A stretch of DNA of 64,000 bases. Source: UBA1858 sp964636225 (lineage in GTDB: Bacteria; Pseudomonadota; Gammaproteobacteria; UBA4575). A model generated the notes under the pieces. That model made no database searches. It was not told the origin of the DNA and saw only the letters and a program-made list of their open reading frames with translations. Position 1 is the stretch's first letter, and each line of letters begins with the position of its first letter. Location: NCBI GenBank assembly GCA_964636225.1, contig CAZWQM010000003.1:1-64000 (forward strand). Reading direction: 5' to 3'. Positions 45,262 through 52,953 of the stretch are shown piece after piece. The position numbers and the translations under genes are program-made.

Positions 45262-45951
45262 ATGTATTGGAATGATGACACGGGCAATGAAGCGGTCTAT
45301 GAAGTGCCAGATGACATTGTCGATGTCAATTTTAAAATCAAGTGTGCTCAGCTGCCACTGGATCACGCCCACGCACTGTCGGAGGCTGTGATCAAAGAAC
45401 TGCCCTGGATTGCACACACTGAGTCGGCCGGCATACATCTGATACATGGCGCAGAATCCGGCAATGGCTGGATTCGCCCTCGTGACCCGGATGAACTTAT
45501 TTACCCGTCACGACGCACCTTATTCACCATTCGCATTCCCCAGGAGCGCATTGAAGATGTGAAAACTCTGGACGGCAAATCAATACAATTGTGTAACACC
45601 ACACTTGAATTCTCTCGTCCCAGCATTCGCAAATTATCCAAGCTCACCACTATTTTTGCACGTTATGTTCTGGCTGAAAAAGCTGAAGATGAAAACGAGT
45701 TTCTAAAAGAAATGGCTGAACAGTTGGCGATGAAAAACATCAAGCCCAAAAAGATGATGAGCGGACGCACCACAGACTTGCGATTTCCGAATAAAACACT
45801 GTGCACACGCAGCCTGATGATAGATGGCTTGGACGTTACTGAATCGGTACTCCTCCAACAGCAAGGGCTGGGATCTGGTAGAAAATACGGGTGTGGTCTA
45901 TTTTTACCTCATAAGGGTATTGACGCGGTCAATGAGACGCAGGAAAAATAG
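45262..45951 (+). CDS. Cas6/Cmx6-like RAMP-fold protein, no CRISPR array nearby
   Basis: 229 aa from the ATG at 45262 (AGCAGG upstream). An in-frame start at 45112 would overlap the previous gene by 146 bp and is rejected. The pattern matches what I recall of the Cas6/Cmx6 (type I-MYXAN) family: beta strand DVNFKIK, then LPLDHAHALSEAV with candidate catalytic His35/His37, GIHLIHG, and strand RTLFTIRIP. It ends in the glycine-rich RAMP loop GLGSGRKYGCG at 202-212. Cas6 proteins cut CRISPR repeat RNA. No repeat array or other cas gene is visible in this window, and the neighbours are sulfur genes, so another RNA target is likely. Confidence 0.72.
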   Translation: MYWNDDTGNEAVYEVPDDIVDVNFKIKCAQLPLDHAHALSEAVIKELPWIAHTESAGIHLIHGAESGNGWIRPRDPDELIYPSRRTLFTIRIPQERIEDVKTLDGKSIQLCNTTLEFSRPSIRKLSKLTTIFARYVLAEKAEDENEFLKEMAEQLAMKNIKPKKMMSGRTTDLRFPNKTLCTRSLMIDGLDVTESVLLQQQGLGSGRKYGCGLFLPHKGIDAVNETQEK

Positions 45952-45959
45952 CGCCCTCA

Positions 45960-45989
45960 AAAAATTATTGAACATATCCTTTAATTTTT
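45960..45989 (+). other. AT-rich inverted repeat before the DsrC paralogue
   Basis: AAAAATTA (45960-45967) and TAATTTTT (45982-45989) are perfect 8-bp arms around a 14-nt loop, in the 59-bp spacer between the Cas6-like gene and the DsrC paralogue. With the trailing T5 it could act as a weak terminator or be an RNA landmark. It lies just before the ribosome site TTAGGAG. Confidence 0.4.
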
Positions 45990-46010
45990 AGCAGTTAGGA
46001 GAATTATTTT

Positions 46011-46352
46011 ATGGCAATTGAAGTTAATGGAAAGAGCATTGAAACCACACCTAGTGGCTTCCTGGTCAATATTGAAGACTGGTCTGAAGCACTCGCCGAA
46101 ACCATCGCCAAGGAAGAAGGTGTTGAGTTGACTGAAAAACACTGGGATGTAGTCAACTATCTACGTGACGAATTTATTAATAATGCAGGCAACCAGCCCA
46201 ATACTCGTAATATGGTAAAAGCCATGTCCAAGCAATGGGGCGATAAAAGCGTGAACGCCAAAACACTTTATGACTTGTTCCCGGGCGATCCCAGTAAACA
46301 GGGCGGACGCATTGGCGGTTTACCAGAAAGCCGGCGCAAGGGCGGATACTAA
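46011..46352 (+). CDS. DsrC/TusE-family paralogue without cysteines
   Basis: 113 aa, clearly DsrC-like: MAIEVNGKSIETTPSGFL at the N-terminus and EKHWDVVNYLRDEF in the middle align with the dsrC product at 39779-40111. The C-terminal arm reads KQGGRIGGLPESRRKGGY, with Gly and Gly/Tyr in place of both sulfur-carrying cysteines, and the protein has no Cys at all. It cannot carry sulfur as DsrC does. Cys-less DsrC relatives have been called RspA and are suspected to be regulatory. TTAGGAG lies upstream. Confidence 0.92.
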   Translation: MAIEVNGKSIETTPSGFLVNIEDWSEALAETIAKEEGVELTEKHWDVVNYLRDEFINNAGNQPNTRNMVKAMSKQWGDKSVNAKTLYDLFPGDPSKQGGRIGGLPESRRKGGY

Positions 46353-46399
46353 TTCACATACTCTCTATCGGGATACATATCAGTCAGAGAATATGAATT
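46351..46399 (+). other. Long imperfect hairpin after the DsrC paralogue
   Basis: AATTCACATACTCTCT (46351-46366) pairs with AGAGAATATGAATT (46386-46399), with a two-base bulge and one mismatch, around a 19-nt loop. It begins inside the stop codon of the DsrC paralogue. No T-run follows, so it is not an ordinary terminator. It is a candidate processing hairpin upstream of the 67-aa gene. Confidence 0.5.
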
Positions 46400-46443
46400 A
46401 GAATTTAACTATTAAATTTAAGAAAATTACTATTGGAGGGCCC

Positions 46444-46647
46444 ATGAGCTCCAAGCAGGACAAAATTAAAAAAATGTTAGAAATGCAGAAGAAGTTCATT
46501 GAGCTGGATCGCGCACGTGGTGTTTCTGCTAAAGAATACTTCACCCCTGAAGACGGCGCCGAACTGGATGGCTACCGTGAAGAGTATGCAAAGCTCGCAA
46601 TGGATGTGGTTTCAGAAGCACATAGTGAAAAAGGTTCTCGCGCCTAA
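46444..46647 (+). CDS. Small charged helical protein closing the dsr-associated cluster
   Basis: 67 aa, rich in Lys, Glu and Met, with no cysteine. It probably forms helices (KIKKMLEMQKKFIELDRARG, then ELDGYREEYAKLAMDVVSEA). GGAGGG lies 3 bp before the ATG. It lies 91 bp after the DsrC paralogue and before a strong terminator, so it should be the last gene of the unit. I do not recognise the family. Its constant-looking charged/helical nature suggests a partner or adaptor, but that is only inference. Confidence 0.75.
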   Translation: MSSKQDKIKKMLEMQKKFIELDRARGVSAKEYFTPEDGAELDGYREEYAKLAMDVVSEAHSEKGSRA

Positions 46648-46672
46648 GTATACTGCTACAACTTAACATCGC

Positions 46673-46701
46673 AAAAAAGCTGCATTCATGCAGCTTTTTT
46701 T
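46673..46701 (+). terminator. Rho-independent terminator
   Basis: AAAAAAGCTGCA-TTCA-TGCAGCTTTTTTT: a perfect GCTGCA/TGCAGC stem flanked by A6 and T7, about 25 bp after the 67-aa gene stop. The strong symmetric structure could work in both directions. It ends the TauD-to-67-aa transcription unit. Confidence 0.9.
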
Positions 46702-46971
46702 ATGTCTACAATAGCATCGCTAGCTAATCTTGACTTCTAACAGAAGCAAATAACTCTCATTACACAAGCACACTACGTAAAGCAAACTTAAATCCAAGTT
46801 TTTAACTGCTCTTCCCGCCACAATTAAGCTACAAATTTTCAAACCATTTCTCATTCAAAGCGCATGGTTTGTGAACTGAAACACGAAAAAATTATATAAA
46901 TTTAAGCCTAATGTAACCTTACTTGCATATAGTATTTCCATTACTGGAGAGTTCTACATCTGGAGAAGGCT
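46702..46971. other. Intergenic stretch with an inverted repeat
   Basis: AT-rich and without a supported gene. One perfect 8-bp inverted repeat is present, CAAACCAT (46840-46847) and ATGGTTTG (46864-46871), 16 nt apart. It lies about 100 bp upstream of a possible small ORF at 46972 and could be an operator or RNA hairpin. No tRNA or mobile-element ends were seen. Confidence 0.4.
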
Positions 46972-47094
46972 ATGTTTAAAAAAGACCAACCAACCAGTCA
47001 CAAGTCAGAAGAAGAGATCCGAAAATCTTCAGCTGCCTTAACAGAAAAAAAGTCGCTACCGGCCCGGAACAACGCTCAGAAAACGATTCACTAA
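46972..47094 (+). CDS. Possible small ORF, maybe frameshifted at an A7 run
   Basis: 40 codons (MFKKDQPTSHKSEEEIRKSS...) with GGAGAAGG 2 bp before the ATG. The reading frame passes through a run of seven A at 47045-47051. If one A were missing from the read, translation would continue in another frame as VATGPEQRSENDSLNLEDIR and stop at 47126, giving about 51 aa with a more protein-like composition. Either a sequencing slip, a natural slippage site or a decayed gene is possible. No function can be suggested. Confidence 0.35.
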   Translation: MFKKDQPTSHKSEEEIRKSSAALTEKKSLPARNNAQKTIH

Positions 47095-47252
47095 ATCTGG
47101 AAGATATTAGAACTGCGGGCTTATAAACTAATTTAAGTTCTTCTAATCTGCATTCAATAAAAAGTGGCATGCAAACTTATTGTACAGTGTAACTGTAACC
47201 ACAATGCTTTTTCACGACCAAGATCAGCCGTTTAGAGCTATTGTTTTTTGCT

Positions 47253-47444
47253 TTACTTTTTTGGCGACAATTGACCAACGAAACTGTTAAACGCTGTTTC
47301 ATTCACGTCTACAACACACACATCCAAACCAGACAATCTCCTATCAGGGCGCTTTCGACGTTCTATCTCAGCTTCAGACAATGTCGAATTCAGATTACGA
47401 CGTTCTTGTTTCGCATGCCGAATATTTTTAGTTAAATTCTTCAT
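47253..47444 (-). CDS. Small basic hypothetical protein
   Basis: 63 aa. The N-terminal half is very basic (KNIRHAKQERRNL and ERRKRPDRRLSG); the second half, GLDVCVVDVNETAFNSFVG, is hydrophobic-acidic. The basic-to-hydrophobic switch looks like a real small protein rather than noise, but there is no convincing ribosome site. It lies 92 bp downstream of apt on the same strand. I do not recognise it. Confidence 0.4.
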   Translation of the reverse strand: MKNLTKNIRHAKQERRNLNSTLSEAEIERRKRPDRRLSGLDVCVVDVNETAFNSFVGQLSPKK

Positions 47445-47535
47445 ACAGATGCGCTGTTATATTATTTGATAGTCACATATTACCGCTACTGAAAAGACGC
47501 TTTTGCGAAAGAACTCACAATCCCCTTGAAATGGC

Positions 47536-48048
47536 TTAATACTGAACAAGTGAATGCACAGAATTTTCGGGTAGTAATTCACGCCCGGCCAACGCGGTAA
47601 GCTCAATAATAAAAGCAAATCCCAGAAGCTCACAGTCAAACTGATCAAGCAGACGCGCTGTAGCAGCGGCAGTGCCACCGGTGGCGATAACATCATCTAC
47701 GACCAGCACTCGGCCACCCGGCTTAATCGCGTCTTTATGAATCTCCAGACGATCCGTACCATATTCCAATTGATATTCAACTGAATGAACCTGCGCTGGA
47801 AGCTTGCCAGGTTTACGTACCGGTACAAACCCAGCAGATAGATGGTAAGCCAACGGCGCACCTAATATAAACCCGCGTGATTCAATTGCCACGATATAAT
47901 CGATATCGTGCTGTTTAAAAATTCTTACCATTTCATCAAGCACGTAACTCATGCCTTTATGGTCCTGCAACAGTGTCGTGATATCCCTAAACATAATGCC
48001 GGGTTTAGGAAAGTCCGGCACATTTCGAATTAAAGATTTAATATCCAT
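47536..48048 (-). CDS. apt: Adenine phosphoribosyltransferase
   Basis: 170 aa. Converts adenine and PRPP to AMP (purine salvage, cytosol). The N-terminal signature SLIRNVPDFPKPGIMFRDIT is typical, the PRPP-binding motif VLVVDDVIATGGTAAAT lies near 119-135, and the hydrophobic AIESRGFILGAPLAY is conserved. It lies 11 bp downstream of a PiuC-like gene on the same strand. Standard length. Confidence 0.96.
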   Translation of the reverse strand: MDIKSLIRNVPDFPKPGIMFRDITTLLQDHKGMSYVLDEMVRIFKQHDIDYIVAIESRGFILGAPLAYHLSAGFVPVRKPGKLPAQVHSVEYQLEYGTDRLEIHKDAIKPGGRVLVVDDVIATGGTAAATARLLDQFDCELLGFAFIIELTALAGRELLPENSVHSLVQY

Positions 48049-48059
48049 AATATAGCCAG

Positions 48060-48743
48060 TTATAGCTCACTCCATTGACGCACCAGATTGACATACACCA
48101 AATCAACCTGCCTGGTATGTTCTTCCTGTGGCTGCTTGCGTAATAATTTTTCACGCGCGCAGCTTAATTGATACAAGAGCGCCCTTTGTTGCGCGTCTTT
48201 TACCATGCTTTGTATCCAGGTCACTGCCACCAGACGCTTTCCTTGAGTAACCTCTTCTACCTGATGCCGTGTTGTCGCCGGATACATGACGGCATCGCCC
48301 GCAGCATATTTAATTAACTGCAAGCCATAATCCGTTTGAATTGACAATTCACCTCCTGCATAGTCATCAGGTGAATTGAGAAAAATGGTTAATGCCAGAT
48401 CTGAGCGATAACGTTGCGCCACAGCACCGGGTGCTCCCATAATCGGATCATCGATATGTTCGCCATAATACATACCTTTTTCATAGCAGGCATAGAATGG
48501 GCTGGCAATTTTTAAAGGCAAAGCCGCACGCTGATAGACCTTGTGGCGTAACAGATTTCCCATCACAATATCATTCAGCAATTTGACATTGGGATCATCA
48601 CTCGGCATTTCCTGATTGTACTTAACGCTTGCAGCCGCTACTCCTGCGCTTAATTTTCCATCCACAAAACTTGCATTCGCTAATAGCCGCTGTACCTTTA
48701 ACAATTCTTGGGGACCCAGCACATTTTTTAAATGAATCAGCAC
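48060..48743 (-). CDS. PiuC/YbiX-type Fe(II)/2-oxoglutarate dioxygenase
   Basis: 227 aa of the PKHD-type hydroxylase family. The iron ligands appear in GEHIDDPIMG (HxD) and TTRHQVEEV (distal His), followed by the 2-oxoglutarate-binding region GKRLVAVTW. Members called PiuC or YbiX are often linked to siderophore receptors, but no receptor gene is here. The natural substrate is unknown. It is upstream of apt and divergent from the hypothetical gene at 48795. Confidence 0.88.
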   Translation of the reverse strand: MLIHLKNVLGPQELLKVQRLLANASFVDGKLSAGVAAASVKYNQEMPSDDPNVKLLNDIVMGNLLRHKVYQRAALPLKIASPFYACYEKGMYYGEHIDDPIMGAPGAVAQRYRSDLALTIFLNSPDDYAGGELSIQTDYGLQLIKYAAGDAVMYPATTRHQVEEVTQGKRLVAVTWIQSMVKDAQQRALLYQLSCAREKLLRKQPQEEHTRQVDLVYVNLVRQWSEL

Positions 48744-48794
48744 GATTAATCTCTTGTCCGTTATAATAAAGTTTTAGCTAAGGATTGCACCGCA

Positions 48795-49112
48795 ATGATA
48801 CTCAAAGTTGTAATAGATGAAAAAACAATCCCCATTGAAGTGCCCGATTATATGCTAGTTGAGGCAGAAGAGTTTTTTAATAAAATGGATATCGACATGG
48901 ATGCAGGTTGGCAAATGAGCCGTGAATGGGTTGATAACCCCAACAATTTTCAGCGTTGCCAGATTGTCGCAGATAAAATTCTGACCTCTATACACAGCGA
49001 AAACGAAAAACTAGCCACACTGATGGCGGCTTATATATTAAAAAAGCTCCCTAACATTTCTTCAGTGGATATTGATACCGAAGGTGATATGACGCAAACC
49101 TCATTTACCTAG
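48795..49112 (+). CDS. Conserved-looking hypothetical protein
   Basis: 105 aa, acidic, no Cys except one (Q-R-C), no membrane segment or signal. The N-terminus MILKVVIDEKTIPIEVPDYM looks like a beta-hairpin, followed by helices (VEAEEFFNKMDIDMDAGWQM, REWVDNPNNFQRCQIVADKI). I do not recognise a named domain. It is a single gene between divergent piuC-like and convergent acyl-CoA synthetase genes. Confidence 0.75.
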   Translation: MILKVVIDEKTIPIEVPDYMLVEAEEFFNKMDIDMDAGWQMSREWVDNPNNFQRCQIVADKILTSIHSENEKLATLMAAYILKKLPNISSVDIDTEGDMTQTSFT

Positions 49113-49148
49113 CCGTTATTTTCAGTATTCTTGAATTAACCCTGAGGG

Positions 49149-50915
49149 CTAATGACCCTGATACATTTGTTCGATTTCAGCCGCAAACAGTTGTTTGATT
49201 TTTTCTCGTTTTATTTTAAGCGTGGGAGTGAGTAAACCATTCTCAACTTCCCAGGGTTCCAGTGTAGCAGCAATCTTATAGATTTGCGCATAGCCTGGAA
49301 ATTCAAGCATATGCCGACTAATTCTTTTTAAAAGTTCGGCTTTTACATCGTCATCATTAATATTATTTTTATTAATGTGTTGCAATTTGCTTTGTTCCGG
49401 ATTCAATACAACGATAGCCGATAAAAAAGGTTTACGCTCACCAATGACAATGGTTTGATCAAACAACGCATCGGAACATATCGCGTGTTCCACATCCGCA
49501 GGTGGAATTTTCTCTCCATTAGACAGCACGATAATATCCTTAACCCGGCCGGTGATAAAAATGATGTTATCCTCAATACGAGCAATATCACCCGTGTGTA
49601 ACCAGCCATCATCGTTGAGAATTTTTTTTGTCGCGGCCTTATCATCCCAATAGCCCAACATGACAGAATTACCTCGAACCAAAAGCTCACCGAGTTCTGA
49701 CAATTTTACCTGAACGTGATCCAAAGCCATGCCTACACTTCCCACAATATTTTTGTCTACTCTATTTGTTGAGATGACTGGAGAGGTCTCTGTCATGCCA
49801 TAACCCTGCAGAACATTGATTCCCATGCCTATAAAAAATGCATTCAACTCTTTGGCAAAAGCTGCACCACCCGCCACTGCAAATAAAAGCCGACCCCCCA
49901 GTTTTTCACGAATCTTTTTGGCTACTAATCTATCCAGCAATGGATGCAATAAAAACAGAAATGACCGTTTAGCTGTACCTTGTCTATAACAAAATTTTTT
50001 ATAGCCAATTTCGTAAGTCGCTTTAAATAAACGACGCACAAAAGATGATTTCTGCTCAACCTGCTCATGGATGCGGGCATACACACGCTCGTAAATACGT
50101 GGAACTGAAATCAAAATAGTCGGTTTAATAATTTGCAAATCATCTGCAAGCTGTTCAATAGAGCGAGTGTAAGTAACTTCGGCTCCATAGAGCATGGGCG
50201 CGTAATAGCCAGTAGTTCTTTCAAAAGTATGCGAAAGTGGTAAAAAGGATAGCAGTTTTCCATTTTCATCAACGGGCACAGCACGCCCAGCATCTGCAGC
50301 ATTCGTTAATAAATTATTATGACTTAAAGTCACGCCTTTGGGCCGACCGGTAGTGCCTGACGTAAAGACAATGGTCGCAGGGTCGTCGCTGTTACAGGCA
50401 GATTGCTTAAATGCCGCAGAGGTATAGTTTTTTAGCTGCGACCGTAACGCGGGAAGTTCAATACCTTCGATTTCGTCCAACAATACAATACTCTTCAGCG
50501 AGTCGATTTCATTAATGAAATTTTTTGACAAAGCATATTGCTCACGCGTTGCAATTATCAGCAATCTGCTGGCCGTCTTTTGTAAAATATAGTGAACGTT
50601 ATCTTCGCGATCATTGGGGTACAGCGGCACGCTGATAATACCTAATCCAGCCGCGGCTATATCTACCGCCACCCACATCAGACTATTCGGCAGCATTAAT
50701 GCAAATCGATCGCCCGCTGACAGCCCAAGTTCTATCATCCACTGCTGTATAGAAGCAGCAATATCTCTTGTTTCCGACCAGCTATAGGATTGCCATTCTT
50801 CAGTCTGATGATTGAATTCGGTGTAAGCTGTTTTTTTTGGTGATGAATTAACACGTTCGTTAAAAGCCTGCGCAATCGTAAACGTTTCATCAATATTGAT
50901 CGGTTGACCTGCCAT
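49149..50915 (-). CDS. Long-chain acyl-CoA synthetase (AMP-forming)
   Basis: 588 aa from the ATG at 50915, 4 bp after the fadJ-like stop; the frame is open to 50966 but overlaps that gene. The AMP-binding P-loop FTSGTTGRPKGVTLSHNN, the A5 motif GYGMTETSP and the A7-A8 DGWLHTGDIARIEDNIIFITGR are present. It activates fatty acids to acyl-CoA for the beta-oxidation enzymes in the same operon. It resembles the LACS/FadD15 branch more than enteric FadD. Confidence 0.88.
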   Translation of the reverse strand: MAGQPINIDETFTIAQAFNERVNSSPKKTAYTEFNHQTEEWQSYSWSETRDIAASIQQWMIELGLSAGDRFALMLPNSLMWVAVDIAAAGLGIISVPLYPNDREDNVHYILQKTASRLLIIATREQYALSKNFINEIDSLKSIVLLDEIEGIELPALRSQLKNYTSAAFKQSACNSDDPATIVFTSGTTGRPKGVTLSHNNLLTNAADAGRAVPVDENGKLLSFLPLSHTFERTTGYYAPMLYGAEVTYTRSIEQLADDLQIIKPTILISVPRIYERVYARIHEQVEQKSSFVRRLFKATYEIGYKKFCYRQGTAKRSFLFLLHPLLDRLVAKKIREKLGGRLLFAVAGGAAFAKELNAFFIGMGINVLQGYGMTETSPVISTNRVDKNIVGSVGMALDHVQVKLSELGELLVRGNSVMLGYWDDKAATKKILNDDGWLHTGDIARIEDNIIFITGRVKDIIVLSNGEKIPPADVEHAICSDALFDQTIVIGERKPFLSAIVVLNPEQSKLQHINKNNINDDDVKAELLKRISRHMLEFPGYAQIYKIAATLEPWEVENGLLTPTLKIKREKIKQLFAAEIEQMYQGH

Positions 50916-50919
50916 AATC

Positions 50920-52953
50920 TTATTGCAACTGCGCCCAGCCGGATGACGACTTAAATCGCTCACCATGTTTAGCTTGCAGCTCGTTTAAGCGATCACGTAA
51001 TTGAATAGGACCGGCTGTTCGCGCATATTGCACAGGGCCACCACGAAAAGGTGCAAAGCCGGTTCCAAAAATGATCCCTGCGTCCAGCAGATCTGCATCT
51101 GCGACTAATTTCTCCTCCAAGCATCTCATGGTTTCATTCACTAAACTTAATATCAGTCTATCCTGAACCTGCCTGTTAACAGCTGATTTGGCTCTCATCT
51201 GCTTACTGACTTTCCCTTTCTTCCATAAATAAAATCCTTGCCCAGATTTTCTGCCCAGCTCTCCCTGATCCAGTTTATGCTGAAGCCGATTCGAGACAGG
51301 CAAATCAAATGCTGCGGCCAATACTTTACCCACATGACTACAGATATCCAGCCCCACAACATCTGCTAATTCTATCGGGCCCATGGGCATACCAAACTCA
51401 ACTGCGGCATGATCAATATCTTCCGGGGACACACCTTCATCAACAAGAATAATGGCCTCCATGATGTAAGGCATAAGAATACGATTAACCAGGAAGCCCG
51501 GTGAAGACTTAACGGGCAGAGGTAGCCTGCTTATCTGTTTAACAAATCTGGCCGCATTATCCAGAACCTGCTGATTAGTATTTTCGGCATGAATAATTTC
51601 CACCAACTGCATTTTTGCCACTGGATTAAAAAAATGCAGTCCAACCAATCGCGATGGGTCATTTAATTTTTCCGCCAAGGCTTCCAGCGGCAGGCTGGAA
51701 GTGTTAGTGGCCAGAATAGTGTCTTCACGTATTTGCGGTTCAATGTCTGCATACAATGCCTGCTTGGCCTGCAGATTTTCATATATCGCTTCAATAACAA
51801 CATCGGCACGAGCCACACCAATGCCTCGATGATCCGGCATCAGTCGATCTTTTGCGGCCACACACAAATGCGGGTCACGTATTTTTTTCTCAAACAAGGC
51901 ATGGGCTCGCTGAATGGCCGGCGCAATATACTTGGGCTCTCTATCCTGCAAGGTGACATAAAAGCCCTGCATGGCACACCATGCCGCGATGTCACCTCCC
52001 ATAATGCCCGCACCTACCACATGAACATATTGCGGTTCAAATGATCCGCTCTTGGCCAGCGACTTCATGCGTTCCTGCAATAGAAACACTCGTACTAATT
52101 GCCGTGTACCCGGTGAGTCAGAAAACAAATCTGTTACTGAATTAGCTTCCTGGATAAATCTCTTTGGTCGTTCTACTGAAAAACTCTTCCAGCAATCGAG
52201 AAGTTTAAACGGTGCAGGATAGTGCATAGGTGAGACTTTCTCGCGGATCTGCTTACGCATTAATAACGCCGCAGCTTGTCGAGCAAGTGGATAGGATATA
52301 AGTTTATTAATCAGTGAAGGTTGACGTTTAGGCTTACCACTCAGCACCAATGCCTGAGCAGTAACCCGCATTTGCCTTGCAGGCACAATTGCATCTACTA
52401 TTCCCATTTTTTTTGCCTGCCTTGCCACTATGACACGCCCTGCCAGCATTAATTGTAATGCCGGCAAATCGCCAATTAACTCTGGCAAGCGTACTGCACC
52501 TCCATATCCTGGATGAATTCCCAATTTGATTTCTGGCAAACCCAATTTGCATTTTGCTGAGTTTTCAGCAACGCGATAAGTACAGGCAAGCGCGAGTTCA
52601 AGACCTCCGCCTAGACAAAAACCATGGATAAGAGCCAGTGACGGGAAAGGCAATGTTTCGATTAAATCGTAAACTGTTTGACCATAACGTAATTTAACAA
52701 ACGCAGCTTCGCGTGTTTTTAACTGTGTAAATTCAGTAATGTCTGCTCCAGCTAAAAAGCCATTGGGTTTTCTGGAGTAAATAATCAGGCCTGCCGCCGC
52801 GCTTGTTTGCAGCTCCTCCAGGATTGACTTTAATTCTTCCAGAACAGTGCTGGTTAATATATTGGTATTGCCTTTCGCGTAATCCAGGCTCAGCCAAATA
52901 ATATGTTGATCATCATTCTCAATTTGCCAGTGCTGATATTTTTCATCATTCAT
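50920..52953 (-). CDS. fadJ: Enoyl-CoA hydratase / 3-hydroxyacyl-CoA dehydrogenase (FadJ-like)
   Basis: 677 aa from the ATG at 52953, which overlaps the thiolase stop as ATGA; the open frame to 53001 is not needed. The N-terminal crotonase domain (about 1-190) includes HGFCLGGGLELALACTYR and KLGIHPGYGGAVRLPELIG. The NAD-binding dehydrogenase domain has VVGAGIMGGDIAAWCAMQG and HFFNPVAKMQLVEII. It catalyses hydration and NAD-dependent oxidation in beta-oxidation. FadB and FadJ are hard to tell apart; thiolase pairing and size (about 680 aa) favour FadJ type. Confidence 0.88.
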   Translation of the reverse strand: MNDEKYQHWQIENDDQHIIWLSLDYAKGNTNILTSTVLEELKSILEELQTSAAAGLIIYSRKPNGFLAGADITEFTQLKTREAAFVKLRYGQTVYDLIETLPFPSLALIHGFCLGGGLELALACTYRVAENSAKCKLGLPEIKLGIHPGYGGAVRLPELIGDLPALQLMLAGRVIVARQAKKMGIVDAIVPARQMRVTAQALVLSGKPKRQPSLINKLISYPLARQAAALLMRKQIREKVSPMHYPAPFKLLDCWKSFSVERPKRFIQEANSVTDLFSDSPGTRQLVRVFLLQERMKSLAKSGSFEPQYVHVVGAGIMGGDIAAWCAMQGFYVTLQDREPKYIAPAIQRAHALFEKKIRDPHLCVAAKDRLMPDHRGIGVARADVVIEAIYENLQAKQALYADIEPQIREDTILATNTSSLPLEALAEKLNDPSRLVGLHFFNPVAKMQLVEIIHAENTNQQVLDNAARFVKQISRLPLPVKSSPGFLVNRILMPYIMEAIILVDEGVSPEDIDHAAVEFGMPMGPIELADVVGLDICSHVGKVLAAAFDLPVSNRLQHKLDQGELGRKSGQGFYLWKKGKVSKQMRAKSAVNRQVQDRLILSLVNETMRCLEEKLVADADLLDAGIIFGTGFAPFRGGPVQYARTAGPIQLRDRLNELQAKHGERFKSSSGWAQLQ

